From assembly GCA_903920485.1 (NCBI GenBank), contig CAIXMG010000016.1, forward strand, positions 1-6,885: 6,885 nt of DNA, read 5' to 3'. A program made the position numbers and the translations under genes. The notes below the pieces were generated by a model that saw only the letters and a list, made by a program, of their open reading frames with translations, did no database searches and was not told where the DNA came from. The DNA comes from an uncultured bacterium (GTDB lineage: Bacteria > Patescibacteriota > Minisyncoccia > Phycocordibacterales > UBA1006). Below, piece by piece: positions 1-4,799 of this stretch (positions within the stretch are counted from its first letter, which is position 1; each line of letters begins with the position of its first letter).

Positions 1-22
1 CATGGGAAAGATTTAATGACAC

Positions 23-104
23 AAAAAAACCGCTTTTCCCGCTTGTGCCTTTTCTGCTCGCAGGCTGCGCAGAAGAAGGTACGACGCGTGAGCGCGGTTT
101 TTTT
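23..104. terminator. large imperfect hairpin, probable bidirectional terminator
   Basis: An exact 11-bp inverted repeat (AAAAAAACCGC at 23-33, GCGGTTTTTTT at 94-104) encloses further nested pairing: 40-42 with 86-88, 45-51 with 76-82 (one G-T wobble), 52-57 with 69-74, and 60-62 with 66-68. The result is one long interrupted stem with a run of seven A on one side and seven T on the other, so either strand transcribes into a stem followed by a U-tract. The stop codon of the exonuclease III gene (103-105, minus) lies on the T-run edge. It most likely ends that transcript and perhaps one from a gene left of the window. It is much larger than an ordinary intrinsic terminator, so a small structured RNA is possible. 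Confidence 0.6.
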
Positions 105-906
105 ATTTTATCTCCAACACCACCGGACAATGATCCGATCCCATCTGCTTGTCGAGGATCGTGCACCCGGCGACCTGTTTCACGAGCTTCTGCGAGATAA
201 AGAAATAATCAATTCTCCATCCGACGTTGCGTTCTCTCGCCTTCGCAAAGTGGGACCACCAGGTGTAATGACCGTTTCCCTGTGTGAACAGGCGGAATGC
301 GTCCGTGAAACCTGCCGCGATGATCTTATCGACCCCCTCGCGTTCCTCGGCTGTGAAACCATGAGTATTGGTGTTTGCCTTTGGATTTGCAAGATCGTCA
401 GGCGTGTGGGCAACGTTCAGGTCTCCGCAGAAGATAACGGGTTTCTGCTTTTCAAGATGTTTCACGTACTCCAAAAACGCAGGATCCCACTGCTTCTGGC
501 GCAAAGGGACACGCGACAAATCAGCCTTTGCATTCGGAGTATACACATTCACGATAAAGTATTTATCAAGTTCCACGGCAATGACTCGACCCTCTTCGTT
601 GACATTCCCATACGAATCATTTTCAAGTCCGTACTTTTTGGCGATATCATGCGGAATATCAACAAGAACCTGTTTCGGTGTTTCACGGGTAAAAATTGCC
701 GTCCCGCTGTAACCCTTTCGTCCCAGCGAATGCGATAAGAAAAATTTGTATCCAGACGTTTCACGGAGATCCTCAGGGACTTGATCCAGAGTAGATTTCG
801 TTTCCTGAAGACAATACACGTCCGCATCCAATGCGAACAACTCTTTGAATAACCCTTTCGTGTGTACTGCGCGTATTCCGTTGACGTTCCATGTGACGAT
901 TTTCAT
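103..906 (-). CDS. xth: exodeoxyribonuclease III (AP endonuclease, ExoA/Xth type)
   Basis: This 267-residue protein belongs to the exonuclease/endonuclease/phosphatase fold and should cleave DNA 5' of abasic sites and remove 3'-blocking groups in base excision repair, in the cytoplasm with Mg2+. The whole family signature is visible: WNVNGIR with N7, LQETK with metal ligand E35, VNVYTPN with Y122, GDLNVAH with D162 and N164, WRIDYFF with D233, and the terminal GSDHCPV with D258/H259. Length is normal and nothing catalytic is missing. The sequence resembles the Gram-positive ExoA/APE1 branch (VNVYTPNAKADLSR). The ATG at 906 is the first codon before the conserved MKIVTWN start. No Shine-Dalgarno is seen; an extended -10-like TGTGATAAA on the minus strand (915-923) lies only 8 nt from the ATG. 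It is transcribed away from the MITE-like element and ends inside the 23-104 hairpin. Confidence 0.95.
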   Translation of the reverse strand: MKIVTWNVNGIRAVHTKGLFKELFALDADVYCLQETKSTLDQVPEDLRETSGYKFFLSHSLGRKGYSGTAIFTRETPKQVLVDIPHDIAKKYGLENDSYGNVNEEGRVIAVELDKYFIVNVYTPNAKADLSRVPLRQKQWDPAFLEYVKHLEKQKPVIFCGDLNVAHTPDDLANPKANTNTHGFTAEEREGVDKIIAAGFTDAFRLFTQGNGHYTWWSHFAKARERNVGWRIDYFFISQKLVKQVAGCTILDKQMGSDHCPVVLEIK

Positions 907-932
907 AAGCCAAGTTTATCACATTTCACCGT

Positions 933-1074
933 ACCCCACCGCCCTACGGGCACCTCCCCTTACCAGGGGAGGACAACGTAAGTGAGACCAAGAATGTTCA
1001 AAATAAATTCTAGAAAATGGGAAGCTCCCCTTTGTAAGGGGAGCTGGCTCTTGCGAAGCAAGAGACTGAGGGGT
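933..1074. mobile_element. MITE-like palindromic element with mirrored hairpins
   Basis: This non-coding stretch is built symmetrically. The left edge reads ACCCCACCG and the complement of the right edge reads ACCCCTCAG. From left to right come hairpin 1 (GCCC-TAC-GGGC, 941-951), hairpin 2 (CCTCCCC/GGGGAGG, 953-972), an AT-rich spacer of about 50 bp, hairpin 3 (AGCTCCCCTT/AAGGGGAGCT, 1023-1045) and hairpin 4 (CTCTTGC-GAA-GCAAGAG, 1048-1064). Hairpin 2 and the complement of hairpin 3 share CTCCCCTTAC, so the halves are imperfect terminal inverted repeats. There is no transposase gene, as expected for a MITE or REP/BIME-type element. No clear target-site duplication is visible. It fills the gap between the exonuclease and methyltransferase genes and could also terminate methyltransferase transcription. 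I recall similar GC-rich palindromic repeats in other bacterial genomes but cannot verify a family name. Confidence 0.65.
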
Positions 1075-1736
1075 CAGATCGCTTGATACAACGAGAACGT
1101 CAACGCCATCGAATCACCAGGATCAGTCCGCGCATCGAAATGTTCGGTGTGCTGGGCGATCATCTTGAATCCTTGGACGGCAAACAAATCATTGAGTTCG
1201 GCAGTAGTGAAAAAGTGATAGGACACATTGAACTTTTCAAATGTAGATTCTTCGGATGTCTTCGGACGAAATCCCATGAACCGCGATGTCTCTTTTGAGA
1301 GGGAAATGTTCAACACGTACCCCTCCGGTTTCAAAACTCGTTTCAGTTCGGAAATATAATTCGCCCAGTCGCCGGCACCAAGGTGCTGAAGCACTCCGAT
1401 ATCAGTCACCGCATCGAATGAATGATCGACGAGGGGAAGGTCACGCACATCACCATTAATGAATCGCGCGCGTTCCGCAAGCCCCTCGCGCTTCAAGTCG
1501 GCATTTCCCTTCCGCACGATTTCCGGAATGTAATCGATGCCGATGACACGATACCCCTCGTGCACCAGTTTCGAAAGCCAGATGCCTCGCCCGACGCCGA
1601 CATCCAACACCATCGCGCCCTTGGGAAGCGGCGGAAGCATGTGCAGCGCCGTCGTCGAATACGGGATGTGCGTCCACACGTCCGATCCCGTGCGATACGC
1701 GATCTCGAAATAATTTTTCTGAAGGTCGTGGTTCAT
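1074..1736 (-). CDS. class I SAM-dependent methyltransferase
   Basis: The product is a 220-residue soluble protein with a Rossmann-type methyltransferase core. Motif I is VLDVGVGRG (43-51), the acidic end of strand 2 is GIDY (D68, likely binding the ribose), motif II is GDVRDLP (95-101), then FDAVTDIGVLQHL (107-119) and LKPEGYVL as the post-motif strand. This is the Methyltransf_11/25 layout of small-molecule methyltransferases; the substrate cannot be read from the sequence. I chose the ATG at 1736 over the in-frame GTG at 1772, because a TATAAT box lies at 1744-1749 on the minus strand and the GTG falls in the -35 hexamer. The mRNA would then start at or one base before the ATG. The TGA stop (1074-1076) abuts the MITE-like element. 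The short distance to the regulator gene upstream, together with its own promoter, suggests independent expression. Confidence 0.85.
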   Translation of the reverse strand: MNHDLQKNYFEIAYRTGSDVWTHIPYSTTALHMLPPLPKGAMVLDVGVGRGIWLSKLVHEGYRVIGIDYIPEIVRKGNADLKREGLAERARFINGDVRDLPLVDHSFDAVTDIGVLQHLGAGDWANYISELKRVLKPEGYVLNISLSKETSRFMGFRPKTSEESTFEKFNVSYHFFTTAELNDLFAVQGFKMIAQHTEHFDARTDPGDSMALTFSLYQAI

Positions 1737-1743
1737 TAGGTTG

Positions 1744-1772
1744 ATTATAGGACATTGACGAGGGGAAGTCAC
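1744..1772 (-). promoter_or_regulatory. sigma-70-like promoter of the methyltransferase
   Basis: On the minus strand GTGACT (1767-1772, 4 of 6 to the -35 consensus) is followed by 17 nt and a perfect TATAAT (1744-1749). Only 7 nt separate TATAAT from the ATG at 1736, so transcription should begin at about 1736-1737 and give a leaderless message. It lies between the regulator stop and the methyltransferase start. Confidence 0.6.
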
Positions 1773-1786
1773 TTGAGGGTTTTATT

Positions 1787-2554
1787 TTAATACTTCTCCC
1801 AGAGCTTCTTGAAGACTTCCCTGAAATTGTGTGCCATAACACGGTCGTGGATCTCAATCATATAGAAGGGTTTTTCTTGCGACATGATGTACATGATGTA
1901 ATCACCAAGCACGGCCTGGGTAGCCGTAAACTCATGATCCTTGTCATCAAGATACTTCACGATTCTGCGTGCATCATTTACTTTTTTATGAACCGCTTGT
2001 TCAGTAGAAGTAGCATTCGTGAACATATGTGTCGAAACGGTAGAGGGAATGATGTCGTAGTGATCGACAATCCACTCTGGAAAATGCTCCACGAGGCTGA
2101 CATCCTGAAATCCCCACCAGCTGGGTTCGCCGATTGCCACAGAACTTTCAGCCCAGACCGGAAGGCGAGTATAGAGGGCATCATGCATCTCTTTTTCATT
2201 ATAGAATTTCACTTTTGGAACAGAGTAGTGCTTCGAGCGGGGGACGCTTTCAAGTTGTTTGACGGCATCCTTAACTAGAGACTTCCGCTCTGAAAGTTCG
2301 CGCTCTTCACGGACGATCACATTCTGCAACACGTCGGGGGACTCGATGACTAGATAAGTTGTATCCGTTGTTGCGTCTATATTCAGAATTCCTCGTGCTG
2401 CAAGGACTTTGGCAACACTGTACACCGTGGACCTGTTGATCCCGGTGACTTTTGAAACAACTGCAGGCGCAACACGCCCACGTTCAAGTACCGCTATGAA
2501 AATAGCGATTTCCTTATCGTCAAAACCAAGTTTCTTGAGCAATTCTTGATACAT
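1787..2554 (-). CDS. TrmB-like winged-helix transcriptional regulator (module 1)
   Basis: This 255-residue protein has an N-terminal winged helix-turn-helix (about 1-70), with recognition helix NRSTVYSVAKVLAARG near 40-55 and a wing near 60-70. A charged, probably coiled-coil linker follows (about 74-104), then a C-terminal domain (about 110-255) beginning YSVPKVKF and containing PSWWGFQD (144-151) and the terminal block EIHDRVMAHNFREVF. TrmB-family proteins use such a C-terminal region to bind a small-molecule effector; that role is inferred here. It is a paralogue of the regulator at 3881-4642: 19 of the last 26 aligned residues are identical. It is divergent from a LivJ-like binding-protein gene across 166 bp, so it probably controls that gene and itself. 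The start ATG at 2554 is supported by a well-placed promoter that leaves a leader of about one base. No Shine-Dalgarno is present. The effector is unknown. Confidence 0.85.
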   Translation of the reverse strand: MYQELLKKLGFDDKEIAIFIAVLERGRVAPAVVSKVTGINRSTVYSVAKVLAARGILNIDATTDTTYLVIESPDVLQNVIVREERELSERKSLVKDAVKQLESVPRSKHYSVPKVKFYNEKEMHDALYTRLPVWAESSVAIGEPSWWGFQDVSLVEHFPEWIVDHYDIIPSTVSTHMFTNATSTEQAVHKKVNDARRIVKYLDDKDHEFTATQAVLGDYIMYIMSQEKPFYMIEIHDRVMAHNFREVFKKLWEKY

Positions 2555-2561
2555 TACTCAT

Positions 2562-2590
2562 TTTATAGCATGTTGTTGTAATTAAATCAA
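2562..2590 (-). promoter_or_regulatory. promoter of the module-1 regulator
   Basis: On the minus strand TTGATT (2585-2590) is followed by 17 nt and TATAAA (2562-2567), preceded by TGC, which makes an extended -10. Seven nucleotides separate the -10 from the ATG at 2554, the same spacing as at the methyltransferase, so a leaderless or one-base-leader mRNA is predicted. Confidence 0.6.
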
Positions 2591-2596
2591 CACATT

Positions 2597-2606
2597 TATA
2601 GCTATA
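2597..2606. promoter_or_regulatory. TATAGCTATA palindrome between divergent promoters
   Basis: This perfect 10-bp palindrome lies just upstream of the module-1 regulator promoter. It follows TCAACACATTTATA, which resembles TCAACACTTATTTATA at the matching place in module 2. It is a candidate regulator site, but the region is very AT-rich and such palindromes can arise by chance. Confidence 0.25.
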
Positions 2607-2654
2607 TTTATCAATATATAATAAGGTTCATTGCGTTACTATATTGAAATATCT

Positions 2655-2683
2655 TTGACAATACTAGACAAAACTGATATACT
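2655..2683 (+). promoter_or_regulatory. strong sigma-70-like promoter of the LivJ-like gene, with operator-like boxes
   Basis: A perfect TTGACA (2655-2660), a 17-nt spacer and TATACT (2678-2683) with an extended -10 TGA just before it. Start of transcription is expected near 2690, giving a leader of about 31 nt. Inside the spacer TAGACAA (2665-2671) repeats TTGACAA (2655-2661) one helical turn away, and TTGTCT (2685-2690) is an inverted copy of AGACAA across the -10. This arrangement would let a bound protein block RNA polymerase. The same boxes recur in the module-2 regulator promoter. Confidence 0.75.
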
Positions 2684-2689
2684 GTTGTC

Positions 2690-2704
2690 TGTTAAATACT
2701 AATC
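2690..2704 (+). promoter_or_regulatory. leader motif shared by both binding-protein genes (copy 1)
   Basis: TGTTAAATACTAATC ends 16 nt before the ATG of the LivJ-like gene. A near copy with one extra T and one substitution occurs at 4771-4786 before the second binding-protein gene. There is no Shine-Dalgarno in either leader. It may be an operator downstream of the promoter or a translation-related leader element. Confidence 0.4.
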
Positions 2705-2720
2705 TACTTATATTTATTTT

Positions 2721-3854
2721 ATGAACAAAAAACGTCTCCCTCTTATTATTGGAACCCTTATTGTTGTAATCATTGTCGTTATTGCTATTGCACGTACCAA
2801 CAACAGTTCTCATGCTAATGAGGTTAAAATCGGCTTCTTTGGCCCTCTTTCCGGTGACGAAGCACCTTATGGCGAACCATCACTTAATGGATTGACGATT
2901 GCCGCAAATGAAATCAACACAGCTGGTGGAATTGACGGAAAAAAAGTTGTTATTATTGCCGAAGACTCTAAATGTGATGGTGCAACCGCTGTCAGTGCCG
3001 TAACAAAACTTACCAGCATCGACCATGTCGATTATCTGGTAGGCGGATCATGCAGCAGCGAAGTATTAGCAGCGACCCCTGTGGCAAATGCCGCACACAC
3101 CATGATCTTCTCACCGTTCGCTTCAAGCCCGCAGATTTCGGGAACTGGAGTATTTCGCGTGGTGCCTTCGGATGCTGAAGCGGGCCCATTTATGGCAAGT
3201 CAGTTCATTAAGAGCTACAAGTCGATCGCAATCATCAGTGAGAACAGCGACTATGCGCTGGGACTCAGAGATGCCTTGTCGAATGCCTTTATAAAAGACG
3301 GCGGAACAATTACCGATCATGAGGAATTCACGGCGGGAGGCGTTACGGGGACTACCGACTTCCGAACACTTCTTCAGAAGGTTCAAGCTACTCATCCTGA
3401 CCTGATCTTCATCAATCCTCAATCGGGTGCAAGTGGTGCGCGCATTGCCAAACAAGCACGTGAACTTGGGATCAAGATGCAGTTTGCAACATTCTTTATT
3501 ACGGGAACCGATTTCACATCAGAACCTGCCGCAGATGGAACACTGCTATTCGATGTGCCGAGTATCGGGACTGATCCTACGGCCGTAGCGTTTACCAATG
3601 CGTATGTGGCACAATACGGAACGCCAGAATATCCTTTTGCAGCAGGCTCGGCATACGATATTCTCCACCTGTTAAAGAACGCCGTTGAAAGCGTTGGGCA
3701 GAATAATCAAAAAATCGCTTCGTATTTGTATGCGATGCCTGTTTATCACGGAGTTGTCGGAACGTATACCTTCGATAAGAACGGGGACGTGCAAGGGATT
3801 GGATACACTATGGAAAAAGTTCAGGATGGCAAGGCGGTCCCGCTTACTCAGTAA
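2721..3854 (+). CDS. LivJ-like branched-chain-amino-acid-type solute-binding protein, membrane-anchored
   Basis: The 377-residue product has a positively charged N-terminus (MNKKR) and one hydrophobic segment (about 6-24), then a type I periplasmic-binding-protein domain (Peripla_BP_6 / LivJ family). No lipobox cysteine follows the hydrophobic segment, so it probably stays as an uncleaved anchor with the binding domain outside the membrane. Family features by eye: KIGFFGPLSG at the start of lobe 1; Cys85 and Cys111, matching the disulfide pair of E. coli LivJ; GGSCSSEV, matching the LivJ CSS whose serine contacts the ligand backbone; SPFASSP, matching the PAAT ligand loop; and QARELGIKMQF, close to the LivJ QARSVGLKTQF. 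The LivJ tyrosine near YYGGYY is not obviously kept, so the side-chain preference may differ. No LivH/M/G/F genes are adjacent, so it may serve a distant transporter, share the downstream ABC system, or act in sensing. It has a strong promoter and a convergent terminator. Confidence 0.88.
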   Translation: MNKKRLPLIIGTLIVVIIVVIAIARTNNSSHANEVKIGFFGPLSGDEAPYGEPSLNGLTIAANEINTAGGIDGKKVVIIAEDSKCDGATAVSAVTKLTSIDHVDYLVGGSCSSEVLAATPVANAAHTMIFSPFASSPQISGTGVFRVVPSDAEAGPFMASQFIKSYKSIAIISENSDYALGLRDALSNAFIKDGGTITDHEEFTAGGVTGTTDFRTLLQKVQATHPDLIFINPQSGASGARIAKQARELGIKMQFATFFITGTDFTSEPAADGTLLFDVPSIGTDPTAVAFTNAYVAQYGTPEYPFAAGSAYDILHLLKNAVESVGQNNQKIASYLYAMPVYHGVVGTYTFDKNGDVQGIGYTMEKVQDGKAVPLTQ

Positions 3855-3889
3855 TAAATAAAAACTGCCATTGGCAGTTTTTATTTATT
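3853..3889. terminator. perfect bidirectional intrinsic terminator
   Basis: AATAAATAAAAACTGCCA (3853-3870) and its exact complement (3872-3889) form a 17-18-bp stem with a minimal loop. The GC-rich top (CTGCC/GGCAG) is followed by T5 on the plus strand and, by symmetry, on the minus strand. It serves both convergent genes. The stop codon of the LivJ-like gene (3852-3854) overlaps the left arm and the stop codon of the module-2 regulator (3881-3883) lies within the right arm. Confidence 0.9.
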
Positions 3890-4642
3890 CCACAATTCCT
3901 TAAACACCTCTCTCATATTATGCGCCATCACCGAGTCATGAATTTCGACCAGATAGTATGGTTTCTGGGCAGTAACAATGAGAACGATATAGGAACCAAT
4001 AACCCACTGCGTGCCCGTAATCGCGCCCGATCCTTTCCAGAATCTGATATGCCTGCGGTCGATTTTTTCGTTGACCATTTCCGATTCAATATCAGAGTCA
4101 TTGGAAAACAACTTAAGGTCAACCTCCTTCGGCGCCATCTTCCAAAACCACACGATCCACTTTCTATAACGTTCGACAAAGGTGTGATCCTGGTATCCCC
4201 ACCATGTGGAATCATTTGCAAGATTGCTTTCAATCCATCGTGGTGTTGCATCATACAAATATTTCTCAATGTCTTCTTCGGCAATGAAGCGGATCTTCGG
4301 AACGGAGAACGTTTTTGACTCGGGAAGCACTTTAAGCATTTCCTTGAGGTCAAACAATCCCTGCTCTTTTTCGGCGAAGGCCTTTTTGTCATATTCCAAC
4401 ACCTTGTCGATCTCCTTGTCGTCAGCAGGGAGGTAATACAAGGTCTTGCCACCCAGATCCTCAACAATAAGCCCCCGTGCCTTCAGTTCGGAAGCTACAC
4501 TATAGACCGTTGTCCGATTGATCCCACTTTTCCTGGAAATAACAGCCGGGGCAATTTTCCCGCTTTCAAGGATCAATTTATAGATTTTTTTGGCTTTTAT
4601 CGATAATCCAAGCTTTTCAAGAGTTTTATCAAGATTATCCAT
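3881..4642 (-). CDS. TrmB-like winged-helix transcriptional regulator (module 2)
   Basis: This 253-residue protein has the same plan as the regulator at 1787-2554. It has a winged helix-turn-helix (about 1-70, recognition helix NRTTVYSVASELKARG near 42-57), a charged helical linker (about 75-108), and a C-terminal sensing domain with FSVPKIRF, DSTWWGYQD, and the terminal block EIHDSVMAHNMREVF. The two regulators differ little in the recognition helix (NR[ST]TVYSVA..L.ARG) but more in the middle of the effector domain, as expected for paralogues that bind related DNA but different ligands. It is divergent from the family-3 binding-protein operon across 157 bp, so control of that operon plus autoregulation is the simplest inference. 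The ATG at 4642 is supported by a promoter 9 nt upstream. Its stop lies within the bidirectional terminator. The effector is unknown; an amino acid is plausible. Confidence 0.85.
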   Translation of the reverse strand: MDNLDKTLEKLGLSIKAKKIYKLILESGKIAPAVISRKSGINRTTVYSVASELKARGLIVEDLGGKTLYYLPADDKEIDKVLEYDKKAFAEKEQGLFDLKEMLKVLPESKTFSVPKIRFIAEEDIEKYLYDATPRWIESNLANDSTWWGYQDHTFVERYRKWIVWFWKMAPKEVDLKLFSNDSDIESEMVNEKIDRRHIRFWKGSGAITGTQWVIGSYIVLIVTAQKPYYLVEIHDSVMAHNMREVFKELWNK

Positions 4643-4651
4643 ATGGCTTAC

Positions 4652-4679
4652 AGTATAAGAGTTGTCTATTTCTTGTCAA
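4652..4679 (-). promoter_or_regulatory. promoter of the module-2 regulator, with operator-like boxes
   Basis: On the minus strand a perfect TTGACA (4674-4679), a 16-nt spacer and TATACT (4652-4657). The spacer holds TAGACAA (4662-4668), 11 bp after TTGACAA, as in the LivJ-like promoter at 2655-2683. The ATG is 9 nt after the -10, so the leader should be only 0-3 nt. Confidence 0.65.
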
Positions 4680-4680
4680 C

Positions 4681-4694
4681 ACTTATTTATAAGT
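4681..4694. promoter_or_regulatory. ACTTAT-TT-ATAAGT palindrome, candidate operator
   Basis: A 6+2+6 inverted repeat lies directly upstream of the -35 of the module-2 regulator, in the divergent intergenic region. Its right half continues as ATAAGTAAT (4689-4697), a 9-mer that recurs in the palindrome at 5616-5633. It is a plausible regulator site, but the sequence is AT-rich. Confidence 0.35.
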
Positions 4695-4739
4695 AATCGT
4701 ATTATCCTTATTTTATATAGATATTTTTGTTATGATATA

Positions 4740-4768
4740 TTGACATTATACTAATATAATGCTATTAT
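4740..4768 (+). promoter_or_regulatory. promoter of the family-3 ABC transporter operon
   Basis: TTGACA (4740-4745), 17 nt, then TATTAT (4763-4768); a second perfect TATAAT overlaps at 4766-4771 with a less favourable 20-nt spacing. Transcription should begin near 4775 and give an AT-rich leader of about 25 nt without a Shine-Dalgarno. Unlike the module-1 promoter it lacks the TAGACAA box. Confidence 0.6.
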
Positions 4769-4770
4769 AA

Positions 4771-4786
4771 TGTTACATTACTAATC
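4771..4786 (+). promoter_or_regulatory. leader motif shared by both binding-protein genes (copy 2)
   Basis: TGTTACATTACTAATC ends 13 nt before the ATG at 4800 and matches TGTTAAATACTAATC at 2690-2704. In this copy the first bases overlap the end of the alternative -10 box. Confidence 0.4.
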
Positions 4787-4799
4787 ATTATCTATACCT

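Noticed and set aside
1..16. Possible tail of an upstream plus-strand gene ending at TAA 14-16
   Set aside because: Only four codons precede the stop in the window, so no coding claim is possible, although a convergent gene would fit the bidirectional hairpin.
16..738. Long plus-strand open frame opposite the exonuclease gene
   Set aside because: It is the antisense shadow of a complete, motif-perfect exonuclease III gene, shows no recognisable domain and would translate through the 23-104 hairpin.
933..1074. CRISPR array or tandem repeat
   Set aside because: The repeated units are inverted, not direct, occur only twice, and have no regular spacer.
1074..1076. TGA read as glycine, as in Gracilibacteria/Absconditabacteria
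   Set aside because: The methyltransferase core is complete at the TGA, the downstream frame only runs into the palindromic element, and no other gene needs in-frame TGA.
1456..1857. Minus-strand frame of 133 codons overlapping the methyltransferase and regulator
   Set aside because: It is a frame-shifted shadow of two real genes, with an arginine- and alanine-rich composition typical of out-of-frame translation.
2555..2720. Riboswitch or tRNA in the divergent intergenic regions
   Set aside because: Both gaps are very AT-rich with leaders of only about 25-31 nt and no cloverleaf or long paired structure, so only promoters and short boxes can be supported.
3928..4467. Minus-strand frame of 179 codons inside the module-2 regulator
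   Set aside because: It is an alternative frame of a gene whose proper frame has a full winged-helix and conserved C-terminal block.
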